Made by a program: the position numbers and the translations under genes
NCBI GenBank assembly: GCA_900472295.1
Contig: UCIA01000004.1
Coordinates: 182,001-246,000 of the forward strand
Source of the DNA: Hyphomicrobiales bacterium
GTDB taxonomy: Bacteria > Pseudomonadota > Alphaproteobacteria > Rhizobiales > Rhizobiaceae
Length of the DNA stretch: 64,000 nt
Direction of reading: 5' to 3'
In this document: positions 41,727 through 50,866 of the stretch, piece after piece
Layout of the letters: every line of letters begins with the position of its first letter
How positions within the stretch are numbered: position 1 is the stretch's first letter
The notes under the pieces: generated by a model
Seen by the model: the letters and a program-made list of their open reading frames with translations, nothing else
What the model was told of the DNA's origin: nothing
Database searches by the model: none

Positions 41727-42167
41727 ATGACCGACGAACACAACCACGACGTTGAACTGGCCGAGCTGACCGCTGATGTAGTTTCTGCCTACGTGGCCAA
41801 CAATCCGGTTCCCGTCGGTGCCCTCCCTGACCTGATAGCCTCTGTTCACGCGTCGTTGTCTGGCCTCGGTCATCCTGCAACCGCCGCCCCAGTAGAGACT
41901 GTCCCCGCCGTCAATCCCAAGAAGTCCGTCTTCCCCGAATACATCATCAGTTTGGAGGACGGGAAAAAATTCAAATCGCTGAAGCGGCACTTGGCGACTT
42001 CCTACGATCTGACTCCTGTGGAATATCGCGCCAAATGGGGCTTGCCTAACGACTACCCAATGGTCGCGCCTAACTATGCGGCTAGGCGATCGGAGTTGGC
42101 AAAGTTGATTGGACTAGGTCGCAAGCCCGCTTCTCCGAAGGCGCCAGCTAAGCGGAAAGCAAAATAA
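41727..42167 (+). CDS. Ros/MucR-family regulator lacking canonical zinc cysteines
   Basis: 146 residues. Residues 5-45 are the N-terminal oligomerisation part ('LTADVVSAYVANNPVPVGAL'). The DNA-binding domain has 'FKSLKRHLATSYDLTPVEYR' and 'AKWGLPNDYPMVAPNYAARR'. In Ros the zinc ligands lie in 'VCLEC'; here the same place reads 'IISLED', so both Cys are replaced, as described for some Mesorhizobium loti Ml proteins that fold without zinc. It likely binds AT-rich promoters as a silencer. The C-terminal tail is Lys/Pro-rich. Confidence 0.88.
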   Translation: MTDEHNHDVELAELTADVVSAYVANNPVPVGALPDLIASVHASLSGLGHPATAAPVETVPAVNPKKSVFPEYIISLEDGKKFKSLKRHLATSYDLTPVEYRAKWGLPNDYPMVAPNYAARRSELAKLIGLGRKPASPKAPAKRKAK

Positions 42168-42174
42168 GGCAAAA

Positions 42175-42206
42175 GGCTCGCCGTCCCATTCGCGAGACGG
42201 CGAGCC
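42175..42206. terminator. hairpin after the Ros/MucR gene
   Basis: GGCTCGCCGTC pairs perfectly with GACGGCGAGCC over 10 bases, 7 bases after the stop codon. The T-run is on the minus side (TTTTGCC), so it may work in both directions. Confidence 0.6.
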
Positions 42207-42335
42207 TCCCCCGTGCCCCAACCCCAACAGTAGCAAAGCAATTTCAGTGCCAGCTAATGTGATCCATCGCGGGACGGCATGACGTAACGTCAAGAATCAG
42301 CTATCGCGTTAATTGCGGCGGACCTGGTAACCGCC

Positions 42336-42383
42336 TGGCCGGCGCTGATCAGGCAACCTCCCATGCAGGCGCCGGCCATTTTT
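42336..42383 (+). ncRNA. possible small RNA 3' end: long stem-loop with CCTCCC loop and T-run
   Basis: TGGCCGGCGC pairs with GCGCCGGCCA, followed by TTTTT. The 23-base loop contains AACCTCCC, an anti-Shine-Dalgarno sequence like those in rhizobial trans-acting small RNAs. The start of such an RNA cannot be placed. A minus-strand frame covers the same bases but has no ribosome binding site. Confidence 0.35.
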
Positions 42384-42639
42384 CCAGAGACGGCCCGCAG
42401 GATTTAGATCTAACGCAGTGCCTCTCAGCAATTGGCTGAAGGTGGAGGTGCGACCTCTGGATTGCCTTGAAATTTGCTTGCGCTCATTCTTGAATTCAGC
42501 CAGCAGCGCCCAGTTCAAGCCAGACTGGTCAGGCCCAGAGGCACCCGCCGCAAGTCCCCATTGCCGCTGGGCCGCCCTGATTCCAGCATTGTCCGGCTCA
42601 TAGGCGGTGCGGATCCTTAGCGGCATTAGGTCCGAGACA

Positions 42640-42681
42640 GCTCGTCGAGAAAGGCCCCCGCCTTTTTCGCTCTCGACGAGC
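42640..42681. repeat. nested hairpin
   Basis: GCTCGTCGAGA and TCTCGACGAGC enclose an inner AAAGGC...GCCTTT hairpin. Compact and terminator-like on either strand; no adjacent gene is certain. Confidence 0.45.
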
Positions 42682-43170
42682 CGGCCGCCGTCTACCCCCG
42701 GACGGCTAGACGCTGTCGCAGTCCCCTTCGATCGTCAAGCGAGTGTTTGTTCGCCTGTTCGTTACCGCAAATTAGGTTGCGCTAATGTCACATTCGGTGG
42801 ACGCGTACGGGTGCGGGTAAGTGCAGGCTGACGTAGGTAGGAACGACAGCTAGACGTTTCGTGAATGGAAAGAGCCAAGATTAAATCAAAAGGATTACTC
42901 AGCCAGAGGGCGGCAGGCAGGGTGCGCTGAGTCAACAGCGTTGCCTGAATTCGCGCCGGTCAACGCTCGGACAAGGCTGAGGTAGACCAATCGGGTAAAT
43001 TGCGTGATTGCTAGTATGACTTTAGCTTCAGCGGCGTGGGGGGCCTAATATCTTCCCGCAGTGACCGGTGCGGTCTGTACCCCCAACGATAGCCCCGGGT
43101 CGCACCGGCCATTCCCTCAGACTGGGCTGGCGCCGCTCTGGCGACGCCGCATCACTATTCGCGTTATTTC
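42682..43170. other. intergenic stretch without a supported gene
   Basis: No coding frame with a start context and no clear repeat. Probably debris of the same kind as the flanking ligase and DUF768 remnants. Confidence 0.35.
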
Positions 43171-43284
43171 TCACGCTCACAAAAATCCTGCAGCGAAGCA
43201 GGTCGTAACTCTTCCTCGCCGCCGTGAGTGTGATTGGCGTTCTCTCAATTCTCGATCGAGGAAGTTGATGCCGCGTGTGCTCAT
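43171..43284 (-). pseudogene. DUF768 5' end joined to a DNA ligase 3' scrap (copy 5)
   Basis: From 43284 the minus strand starts 'MSTRGINFLD', the exact DUF768 N-terminus, then breaks off. From about 43228 to 43171 it reads 'GEEELRPASLQDFCER', a copy of the ligase C-terminus. The leader upstream (TATTAGGTTCCG) also matches that of the intact DUF768 gene. Confidence 0.75.
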
Positions 43285-43393
43285 CATGACGTACAGCAAC
43301 GGCCTGTATTAGGTTCCGGTCTTCAGCTTTCGCCAGGTAAGAACAGCTGCCGTACGCATCGGGAACGGGCGAGTGCGGCCTAAATACGGACGG

Positions 43394-43651
43394 TCATGAA
43401 AGTTGCACGCCAAGCCGCTCGTTCTTTCGCCATCGCACCACTGCACGGTAGCTTGTGTTATCTGCGGGCACGTGGATGACAAAGCGATCTGGAATTGCGA
43501 TGCCGGCTTTTACCCTTAACTCTGCTCCGTGAGCGTGCTGGTTACTCACCGAGCAATTGATTCTGGCATCGCCGGCAACGATTGTCGCATCCTTCAGGAC
43601 AATCTCACGTGCATAAGACCGCCGCTCAATTGGTGGGTCGATTGGCGCCAT
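43394..43651 (-). CDS. PilZ-domain protein
   Basis: 85 residues. 'IERRSYAREIV' supplies the RxxxR arginines and 'NCSVSNQHAHGAELRVKAGI' occupies the position of the (D/N)xSxxG strand, although here it is less canonical. The rest is the beta-barrel ('FVIHVPADNTSYRAVVRWRK'). A single PilZ domain usually senses cyclic di-GMP, but the weak second motif makes binding uncertain. It begins 4 bases after the stop of a ligase pseudogene. Confidence 0.75.
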   Translation of the reverse strand: MAPIDPPIERRSYAREIVLKDATIVAGDARINCSVSNQHAHGAELRVKAGIAIPDRFVIHVPADNTSYRAVVRWRKNERLGVQLS

Positions 43652-43655
43652 CGTC

Positions 43656-44150
43656 TCATTCCTCTCGGAAATCCTGCAGCGAAGCGTGCCGCAAATCTTC
43701 CTCGCCGCGCAAGTGTTTTACGCGACCGATCAGCCCCGGCTTGACCCACTGTGTCGCTGGACGTTTCATGCCCTTCGGAGCTGGCCCGGAGTGCTCCTGG
43801 ACGCGCTTCCAAAGGCGATCCCGGATTGCACCGCGCGAGTTGATGAAGGCCGAACCGACATACTGCCCGGTTGCCCGATCGGCCATCAGCGCGAATGCGT
43901 GCTTCCCTGGTTCACGCTCCACGCCGAGAAGGTCATGTTCATTGATCTCATAGCTCTTGATCTTCAGTCAGGACGTCGAGCGTCCGCTGCGATATTTGCT
44001 GTCACGACGCTTCGATACCATGCCCTCAAGGCCAACGTTATCTATCAGATGGAAGACAGCTTTGGCGTCTCCGGGCAGCGCTTGGCTGAACCGAATGCGG
44101 TCATCAGGCAATACGACGCTTTCTAGGATCTCGCTCGCCAACCTGCGCAA
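43656..44150 (-). pseudogene. DNA ligase copy 6: 5'-truncated, with a nonsense codon
   Basis: Reads 'RIRFSQALPGDAKAVFHLID', 'GLEGMVSKRRDSKYRSGRST', then TGA where the 38313 ligase has Trp ('TAWLKIKS'), and continues in the same frame with 'REPGKHAFALMADRATGQYV' to 'HASLQDFREE' and a stop. The N-terminal half with the catalytic Lys is missing. Confidence 0.9.
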
Positions 44151-44206
44151 AATCGCATGATTTATTAGCCTACGCTAAATTAGATATCTAACATTTTAAC
44201 TAATCA

Positions 44207-44243
44207 TTGACCGCGCTGTCCCAGAATAGGACGGCGCGGTCAA
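44207..44243. repeat. strong hairpin in the 44151-44466 intergenic region
   Basis: TTGACCGCGC pairs with GCGCGGTCAA, continued inward by GTCC/GGAC, over an 8-base loop. No U-run. It lies about 220 bases beyond the thiolase stop. The rest of the interval, an AT-rich patch at 44160-44206, shows no gene. Confidence 0.55.
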
Positions 44244-44466
44244 CCCCAGCGGACTGCGCAGGCGGCTCCGTTACCCCCAACTTAAGCCCAGTGGCGGAGC
44301 CGCTCCCACATCCCACTTGATATCAACAATGGTTGAATCAACGGTTACGACGGGTGCTTTCCATGGCGCTTTGCAAGTCGTTAAACTTTGATGGGACAAT
44401 GGCTCGCGCACTGTCACGACGCGCATGGACCACAAGACAAATATACCCCGGTGCGCGCAAGCAGCT

Positions 44467-45639
44467 CTAGAACACTTCGAACAGCCCGGCCGCGCCCATG
44501 CCACCGCCAACACACATGGTGACGACGATATATCGGGAGCCTCGTCGCTTACCTTCGAGCAAGGCGTGCCCGACCATTCTTGCACCCGACATGCCATAGG
44601 GATGGCCGATAGAAATCGCGCCACCGTTGACGTTGAGTCGCTCATCGGGAATGCCAAGCCGGTCGCGGCAATAGATGACCTGGACGGCGAAGGCCTCATT
44701 AAGCTCCCAAAGACCGATGTCATCCAGCGAGAGCTCGAAGCGCTCAAGCAGACGCGGCACTGCGAAGACCGGGCCTATACCCATTTCATCCGGCTTCGTG
44801 CCGGCCACCGCCATGCCGACATATCGGCCGAGCGGGCTTAGACCGCGTCGCTGCGCCATGCGCGCCTCCATCACCACGCAGGCAGAGGCGCCATCGGAAA
44901 GCTGGCTGGCATTACCGGCTGTGACCGTGCCGCCCGGAATCACTGGCGGCAGCGCGGTCAGTCCATCAAGGGTGGTGTCTGGCCTTGCTCCCTCGTCGCG
45001 ATCGAGGAAGACGTCGTGAAAGGTCACGTCCTTAGTCGCTTTGTCGACCCGCCTCATCGTCGCGGCCATAGGCACGATCTCGGCATCGAAGTGCCCTGTG
45101 AGCCGAGCCTGCGCGGTGCGTTGCTGCGAGCTCAGCGCATACGCGTCACATGCTTTGCGTGTGATGCCGTAGCGCCGTGCAACGACTTCCGCGGTCTCAA
45201 GCATCGGCATGTATGCGTCGGGATGCATGGCCGTCAGCGTTGGATCGGCAGTGACCCGCAGCTCAGGCGTCTGGACCATTGAGATCGATTCCACTCCGCC
45301 GGCAACGACGATGTCCATTCGGTCGACGATGATCTGCTTTGCCGCCGTGGCGATGGTCATCAGTCCGGACGAACATTGCCGATCAAGCGTCATGCCCGGC
45401 ACCGTCACTGGAAATCCCGCGCGCAATGCCGCCATGCGGCCGATCGTTTGCTGCACCCCTTGCGGCAAGGAGCATCCGAGAAGGCAATCCTCAATCTCCT
45501 CGGGCGCAACGCCGGCGCGTTCCAACGCCGCGCCGAGGGCATGCGCCGCAAGCGTGGGCGACGGTGTCTGGTTGAAGGCGCCGCGATAGGCGCGGCCGAT
45601 CGGCGTGCGCGCGGTCGAGACGATGACAGCCTCACGCAT
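44467..45639 (-). CDS. thiolase (acetyl-CoA acyltransferase)
   Basis: 390 residues. The acyl-accepting Cys is in '[19 protein letters not shown]', the His in '[20 protein letters not shown]' and the second Cys in '[15 protein letters not shown]'. '[13 protein letters not shown]' is the NEAF motif. A degradative thiolase that cleaves 3-ketoacyl-CoA (or, less likely, condenses acetyl-CoA). Its ATG shares a base with the SDR stop (TGATG), and it closes the long catabolic operon, so the cleaved thioester should come from the CoA ligase and SDR steps. Confidence 0.93.
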   Translation of the reverse strand: MREAVIVSTARTPIGRAYRGAFNQTPSPTLAAHALGAALERAGVAPEEIEDCLLGCSLPQGVQQTIGRMAALRAGFPVTVPGMTLDRQCSSGLMTIATAAKQIIVDRMDIVVAGGVESISMVQTPELRVTADPTLTAMHPDAYMPMLETAEVVARRYGITRKACDAYALSSQQRTAQARLTGHFDAEIVPMAATMRRVDKATKDVTFHDVFLDRDEGARPDTTLDGLTALPPVIPGGTVTAGNASQLSDGASACVVMEARMAQRRGLSPLGRYVGMAVAGTKPDEMGIGPVFAVPRLLERFELSLDDIGLWELNEAFAVQVIYCRDRLGIPDERLNVNGGAISIGHPYGMSGARMVGHALLEGKRRGSRYIVVTMCVGGGMGAAGLFEVF

Positions 45640-46532
45640 CAGCGTTTCACCATGGCTGCGCGCGCCTTTGTCTCGGCGCTGGCAAGTTCGCGTTCGGCCT
45701 GAGTCAAGCCGTAATCGGGTACGATGTCGCCAGCGCGTTCGGATATAGCGTCCCAGTCTCGAACGACCCGTTCGGCCGCGTCTTCGCCCTCGCCGATAGA
45801 GAGGCCCCGCGTGAGGGTCACGTTCGCGCGGGCGAAATGGCCAGCCCCGGCGCACAGGATTGCTCGGGTGGGAGCGTCGTTACCAAGGAGGGCGAGCAAG
45901 CCCGCGCTGACCAATGCCGGATCAAGCAGATCCAGCTGCCTTCGAGAAAGCAGGCCCTCTGTCATCTGGGTCGCGGCCGTAGGCGCCAGGCAGTTGACGC
46001 GGATGCCGTATTTCTCGCCTTCGATCGCCAAGGTCTGCATCAATCCGACCAGCGCCATTTTGGCCGCACCGTAGTTTGCCTGGCCGAAATTGCCGTAAAG
46101 CCCGGAAGACGACGTGGTCATCACGATGCGGCCATGGCGTTGTTCGCGCATGATGTCCCAGACCGCCTTGGTGCAGATTACCGCGCCCATAAGGTGCACA
46201 TCGAGCACCAGGCGGAAGTCGTCGAGGCTCATCTTGGCGAAGCTCTTGTCGCGCAATATGCCAGCGTTGTTGATTAGGATGTCGACGCGGCCCCAGCGCT
46301 GAATTGCCTGCGCTGTCATGACCGCGATGGCGGCCTCGTCAGTCACCGACGCGGCGACGGCGATTGCCTCATGACCCGTTGTGGCGATTTCCGCCGCGAC
46401 GCGCTCCGCGGCCTCAAGAGACTGATCGTTGACGACCACCTTGGCGCCTTGCCGTGCCAGGAAAAGAGCATGCGCGCGCCCTAGCCCGCCGCCGGCGCCC
46501 GTAATGATCGCGATCCTTCCATTGACAGACAT
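45639..46532 (-). CDS. SDR-family dehydrogenase (3-hydroxyacyl-CoA type)
   Basis: 297 residues. NAD-binding '[20 protein letters not shown]', '[17 protein letters not shown]' and active site Ser in '[20 protein letters not shown]' with Tyr-x-x-x-Lys ('YGAAK'). The 'RDKSF' and '[16 protein letters not shown]' phrases are typical of the MFE-2/HSD17B4-like SDRs that oxidise 3-hydroxyacyl-CoA. The C-terminal about 50 residues are an extension. Lies between the CoA ligase and thiolase genes, consistent with a beta-oxidation-type sequence. Confidence 0.9.
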   Translation of the reverse strand: MSVNGRIAIITGAGGGLGRAHALFLARQGAKVVVNDQSLEAAERVAAEIATTGHEAIAVAASVTDEAAIAVMTAQAIQRWGRVDILINNAGILRDKSFAKMSLDDFRLVLDVHLMGAVICTKAVWDIMREQRHGRIVMTTSSSGLYGNFGQANYGAAKMALVGLMQTLAIEGEKYGIRVNCLAPTAATQMTEGLLSRRQLDLLDPALVSAGLLALLGNDAPTRAILCAGAGHFARANVTLTRGLSIGEGEDAAERVVRDWDAISERAGDIVPDYGLTQAERELASAETKARAAMVKR

Positions 46533-46605
46533 TCGGCTGCATCCTCTGTTTTCTAGCGGCTGGGTCTGCCGATGATGCTTCGTGGACGTTTTCTGGTCGC
46601 TCACG

Positions 46606-48174
46606 TCAACGATTGCCATACTCGGCTCGCAGCCGGATCTTGTCGATCTTGCCCGTGGCTGCCAAGGGCATGCGCGGCAGACGGTAGATCGCATCCGGAA
46701 CCCACCATGACGCTACATGCCCCTGCAATGAAGCCAGCAGCTCCTCGTCGCTGATGTCCTGCGCTTCGCGCATCTCCACCAGCAGGATCGGGCGTTCGCC
46801 CCATTTGGGATCGGGCCGTCCAATTACCGCTGCGAGCCCAACCTCCGGGAGAGCGCCGATCACCGCCTCTATCTCGGCCGGGTTGATCCATTCGCCGCCG
46901 GATTTGATTAGGTCCTTGACCCGGCCCGTAATGGCAAGATTGCCCTTTTCGTCGATGCGAGCGAGATCGCCTGTCGCAAACCAGCCATTCGCATCACTCG
47001 CTTTGTCGTCGTCTCCAAAATAGCGTTCGACGACGGCGGCGCCGCGCACGCGCAGCTGCCCTTCAACACCGCGCTGCTCAGGCAGTTCCTGCCCATCGGC
47101 GTCGGTGAGCATCAGGTCGACGCCGATGGCTGGGCGGCCCGAGATCGCAGCTTGCGACCGCTCGTAAAGCGGCGCCACCGTGCCGGAGGGCGAGAGCTCC
47201 GTCATTCCCCAACTCGTCTGCACTTTGACGCCAAGGCGGCTCTCGATGCGCTCCATCAGCGCCGGCGCGATCGGAGCTCCTCCGACGGTGATGCGCTTGA
47301 GCGTCGGCAGGGATATGCCGGTGGACTCGATATGCTCGACGAGGCCCAGCCACACGGTCGGAACGCCCACGGCCATTGTCACTGCTTCCTCCACGATCAG
47401 GCGCGCCAGGCTGGCGCCGTCCGTGCTGCGTCCCGGCAAAACCAGCCTGGCGCCCACGGCCGGTACCGCGAACGGAAGGCCCCAGGCGTTGGCATGAAAC
47501 ATGGGCACGACGGCAAGAACGCTGTCGGCACCCGAGATCGCCATCACGTCGGCCTGCAACAGCCGCAATGTGTGCAGAAAGCTTGAGCGATGCGTGTAGG
47601 TGACGCCTTTGGGGGCGCCAGTCGTGCCCGAAGTGAAACAGAGCCCGCAGGGCGACGTCTCGTCGAAACCGCCCCATTTCGCCTTGCCCTGAGATTGCGC
47701 GATCAGCATGTCGAGCGAAGAAAGCGGCGCCTCGACATCACCTGCACCATCGATCACCCAGATGCGTTCGATCGCTGTTGAAGCACCCACAATTTCGACG
47801 GCAGGCGCTAGCAGATCCGCACTCACGATCAGTATGCGCGCCTTGGAAAGGTTCGCCATGGCGGCGAGCTGCCCGCCGGTCAGTCGCGGATTGAGTGTGT
47901 GGCACACAGCGCCTATTCCCATGCAGGCGTACCAGACCTCGATATGCGCCTGGGTGTTCCAGGCAAGTGTCGCGATCCGGTCCCCAAGGCGGATGCCGAA
48001 GCTCTGCAACACGGCCGATATCCGCAAGCTGCGATCCTTCAACGCGGCGTAGCCAATTCGATCGGATTTGCCCTCCGCGCGTCTTGTGACCACTTGTGCC
48101 TGAGGATGCCATTTGGCCGCGTGCTCGAGAAACTTCTCTAGCGTCAAGGGGAAAGGCTGGACAGTGCCGTCCAT
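46606..48174 (-). CDS. acyl-CoA synthetase (AMP-forming)
   Basis: 522 residues of the ANL superfamily. The P-loop is 'CFTSGTTGAPKGVTYTHRS', followed by 'TSWGMTELSPSGTVAPLYE', 'GWFATGDLARIDEKGNLAIT' and 'GRVKDLIKSGGEWINPAEIE', with the catalytic Lys in 'PLAATGKIDKIRLR'. The layout resembles medium/long-chain fatty-acid ligases such as AlkK. It converts a carboxylic acid to its CoA ester. Start at ATG 48174; a GTG one codon earlier is possible. About 155 bases separate it from the ATPase gene. Confidence 0.92.
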   Translation of the reverse strand: MDGTVQPFPLTLEKFLEHAAKWHPQAQVVTRRAEGKSDRIGYAALKDRSLRISAVLQSFGIRLGDRIATLAWNTQAHIEVWYACMGIGAVCHTLNPRLTGGQLAAMANLSKARILIVSADLLAPAVEIVGASTAIERIWVIDGAGDVEAPLSSLDMLIAQSQGKAKWGGFDETSPCGLCFTSGTTGAPKGVTYTHRSSFLHTLRLLQADVMAISGADSVLAVVPMFHANAWGLPFAVPAVGARLVLPGRSTDGASLARLIVEEAVTMAVGVPTVWLGLVEHIESTGISLPTLKRITVGGAPIAPALMERIESRLGVKVQTSWGMTELSPSGTVAPLYERSQAAISGRPAIGVDLMLTDADGQELPEQRGVEGQLRVRGAAVVERYFGDDDKASDANGWFATGDLARIDEKGNLAITGRVKDLIKSGGEWINPAEIEAVIGALPEVGLAAVIGRPDPKWGERPILLVEMREAQDISDEELLASLQGHVASWWVPDAIYRLPRMPLAATGKIDKIRLRAEYGNR

Positions 48175-48329
48175 CACAAAGGCCTCGCCTGACGGCCGGC
48201 CACTGCAATCTGTTTGGGGCCGCGTTCCACGCATGCGAGGGCATAATTCACTATCGTGCCAGTTAATAACATGCGCTAACCTGTCAAATGGACGTGCTGC
48301 GGTGTCGCGTTCACGAGAGCGCGGCTGGC

Positions 48330-49826
48330 TCAGTGGATCGCGGCGTTGAGAATGCTGGCGGCGGTCGCCTCGGCGCGTGAGAATTCCGCGGCAATTGTGC
48401 CGCTCTTGGCGACCAGGATCCGGTCGCAGGTCTCCAGAATTTCCGGCAAATAGGACGATATCAAAATGACGCCGGCGCCACTGTCGGCAAAGCTGCGGAT
48501 GATCTGACGTATCTCCGCAATTGCCCCCACATCCACTCCGCGCGTCGGCTCGTCGAAGATGACCAGCCTTGGCTTTTGAATGAGTGATTTTGCTATGACC
48601 ACCTTCTGCTGGTTGCCGCCGGACAGATATAAAACCGGTCGTTCGACGCCGATGCTGCGGATCGAAAGCCTGTCCACCCATTCACTTGCCAAGGCTCGCA
48701 TTTTTGCCCGTGGAGCAAGGAAGCGACGACCTCCGAACTTGGCCAGCCAGCCCAGACCGATGTTTTCCGCGACGCTCAACGTGTCGAAGAACCCGTCGAG
48801 CTTGCGGTCTTCACTAATGTAAGCGATGCCGTCAGCCACCGCTTGAGCCGGGAGGCCGTAGCGTACTTCGCAATCGTCAAGCCAAATACGACCTCCGCCG
48901 AAATTGCGCTTTGTGTGTCCCATGATCACCTTGGCGATTTCACTCCTGCCCGAGCCGATCAAACCCGCCAGGCCTGTGATCTCTCCGGGAAAGATCGAGA
49001 ACGACATGTTGTTGACCATGCTGCCCATGCGGATGTTTTCCACGCGCAGCACCGGCAGGGCGGAGCGCGGCGGGCGCTTGCTCGCTGTTGGCCTGTCATG
49101 CTCGTTCAATTCATCGCCAATCATGTGATGGATCAACGTGTTGCGATTGAAATTCCCGGCAGGCCCCGAGATCATCATGCGTCCGTTCCGCAAAACCGAG
49201 ATTCTATCCGCATAGCTCAGCGCCTCTTCCAGCGCATGCGATATGAAAATGATCGCCACACCGTTTCGCTGCAGGGATCTCATCAGGTCGAACAGATGAT
49301 CAGTTTCCTCAGGCGTCAGGGCTGCCGTGGGTTCGTCGAGGATGATCACCCTTGCCTGGTTGAGCACCGCACGGGCAATCTCGACCATCTGCCGCTTGGC
49401 GGCCGAAAGCGTGCCGGCAAGCTGCGAGGGATCGACCTTGAAGTTCAGCCGCTGCAGAATCTGACGGGCGGCACTTCTTACCCGCCGCACGGAATTGAAC
49501 ATGCGCTCGCGGCCGAGGAAAATGTTCTGGGCCACGGTAAGTTGAGGCACCAGGCTGGTCTCCTGATAGACCATCGATATGCCACGCCGGCTCGCGTCCT
49601 TGGGCGAGGAGAACACCACTGTCTGGCCATCGATCTTGAGGAGGCCCTCGGAAGGCGCGATCACGCCGGCGATCAGCTTGCAGAGCGTCGACTTGCCAGC
49701 GCCGTTCTCGCCAACCAGCGCGTGAATTTCGCCGGGCATCAGCTCGAAGTTCGCGTCTGCCAGCGCGGCTGTGTTGCCGTACGTCTTCGTGACATTCTCG
49801 AGACCGACGATTGGCTGGGCGGTCAT
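48330..49826 (-). CDS. ABC transporter ATPase, sugar type (two fused nucleotide-binding domains)
   Basis: 498 residues. First domain: Walker A 'LVGENGAGKSTLCKLIAG', signature-region 'LSAAKRQMVEIARAVLNQ', Walker B 'VIILDEPTAALTPEETDHL'. The second domain has the usual degenerate Walker A 'LAGLIGSGRSEIAKVIMG', signature 'LSGGNQQKVVIAKSL' and 'LVIFDEPTRGVDVGAIAEI'. This is the RbsA/MglA layout. Its start overlaps the stop of the propeller protein by ATGA. It powers import with the permeases and binding protein of the same operon; cargo unknown. Confidence 0.93.
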   Translation of the reverse strand: MTAQPIVGLENVTKTYGNTAALADANFELMPGEIHALVGENGAGKSTLCKLIAGVIAPSEGLLKIDGQTVVFSSPKDASRRGISMVYQETSLVPQLTVAQNIFLGRERMFNSVRRVRSAARQILQRLNFKVDPSQLAGTLSAAKRQMVEIARAVLNQARVIILDEPTAALTPEETDHLFDLMRSLQRNGVAIIFISHALEEALSYADRISVLRNGRMMISGPAGNFNRNTLIHHMIGDELNEHDRPTASKRPPRSALPVLRVENIRMGSMVNNMSFSIFPGEITGLAGLIGSGRSEIAKVIMGHTKRNFGGGRIWLDDCEVRYGLPAQAVADGIAYISEDRKLDGFFDTLSVAENIGLGWLAKFGGRRFLAPRAKMRALASEWVDRLSIRSIGVERPVLYLSGGNQQKVVIAKSLIQKPRLVIFDEPTRGVDVGAIAEIRQIIRSFADSGAGVILISSYLPEILETCDRILVAKSGTIAAEFSRAEATAASILNAAIH

Positions 49827-50866
49827 GGCGTGGGGCTCCCGGGACCGAGGTTGAGAAGTTCGCTGCTGGCCCGGCTGATGGCAATCAGGTCCCCATTCCA
49901 CATGCAGACGTCGCAGATCGCATGCCGGCTTCCATTGGCGCGCGAATGCGCGGAGGCGATCGGCATCAGCTTCTCGTCCAGTTCGATCACCAGCCCATAG
50001 GAAAACGAAGGCGCCCACGGCTTGATGTCACCGAAAAGGCGGGCAGCCCCCAGCTCGATCGGGAAGTCATGACTGATTTCAGGCGTCGCGCGGGGCGCGA
50101 TCCAATAACGTGGATCGAGACTGGCCTTCATGTCCGCCAAGAAAATTGGCTCGGTCTTCAGGAATTCGATCAAGGGATCACGCCTTGACAGGCAGGCCAT
50201 CACATAGCCGGCGTCGGTCTTGCGAATGCGCGCCAGATACCCGGGATAGCCGGACTGGAGAACGCGGCCCGAAAGGTCGACGATGCTGGCGCGCTCGAGT
50301 TGGGAAACGATGAGGCCGCCGGCGAAGTCATGGGTAATGCCTATCGGGCAATGCAATGCGCCTGTCACGATGCGCGGTTCCTTTGAGCGGCCTATTATGG
50401 CAATGCTCCCGCGTCCCACCTCGTCCCAAGGCGCGAGAGACAACAGGTTTTGATCGTCACAGTAGCCGTTGGCGACGACGGCGATCTCCTCGCTGGACAG
50501 GAAGGCGCAGTCGCTCACAGAGACGAGGTCCGGGGGCATCGACCAGCCGTCGACAGCTTGCCCGCTCGCGTCGATGACCGCGATCGCACCTCCTTGCAGG
50601 CCGACCGCGACAAGGCCGTCGGCGCTGCTCGACAGCGCTGTTACCGGTCGCTCGAACCGCGCCCAGTCTTCGGGCGCTTCGCCCCATCGGCGCATGCGAC
50701 AGATCTGCTTGCCGGAACTGAACAGAAGATGTCCTTCGGCCGATACGGATAAGGCCTCCGGCTTCTCCACGCGGATGGCCGCCGCCTCGTCCAGCCGGTT
50801 GTTAGGACCAAGAACCCCCTCCAGCGTCATTCCGGGAGCCTCTTTGACCTTGCGTGCGAACAGCAT
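49823..50866 (-). CDS. beta-propeller protein, SMP-30-like
   Basis: 347 residues. Repeated blade-like segments ('AEGHLLFSSGKQICRMRRWG', 'AVGLQGGAIAVIDASGQAVD', 'FLSSEEIAVVANGYCDDQN') suggest a six-bladed propeller of the SMP-30/strictosidine-synthase/gluconolactonase class, more diverged than the one fused to the permease. No signal peptide, so cytosolic. Overlaps both neighbours (TGATG and ATGA), so stoichiometry with the transporter is probably coupled. It may hydrolyse a lactone or ester of the imported compound; catalysis is not proven by visible residues. Confidence 0.7.
   Translation of the reverse strand: MLFARKVKEAPGMTLEGVLGPNNRLDEAAAIRVEKPEALSVSAEGHLLFSSGKQICRMRRWGEAPEDWARFERPVTALSSSADGLVAVGLQGGAIAVIDASGQAVDGWSMPPDLVSVSDCAFLSSEEIAVVANGYCDDQNLLSLAPWDEVGRGSIAIIGRSKEPRIVTGALHCPIGITHDFAGGLIVSQLERASIVDLSGRVLQSGYPGYLARIRKTDAGYVMACLSRRDPLIEFLKTEPIFLADMKASLDPRYWIAPRATPEISHDFPIELGAARLFGDIKPWAPSFSYGLVIELDEKLMPIASAHSRANGSRHAICDVCMWNGDLIAISRASSELLNLGPGSPTP

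Noticed and set aside
42309..42626. Minus-strand frame of 105 codons
   Set aside because: Runs through a strong stem-loop with a T-run, has no start context and no family resemblance; kept only as a remote possibility.
37500..44200. CRISPR-like array suggested by the repeated segments
   Set aside because: The repeats are diverged protein-coding ligase ends of unequal length and spacing, not short identical repeats with uniform spacers.
44271..44747. Minus-strand frame overlapping the thiolase 3' end
   Set aside because: Out of frame with the thiolase, Ser/Pro-rich, no start signal.
48843..50000. Long plus-strand frame opposite the ABC ATPase
   Set aside because: Antisense shadow of a well-conserved double ATPase; no ribosome binding site or recognisable motif.
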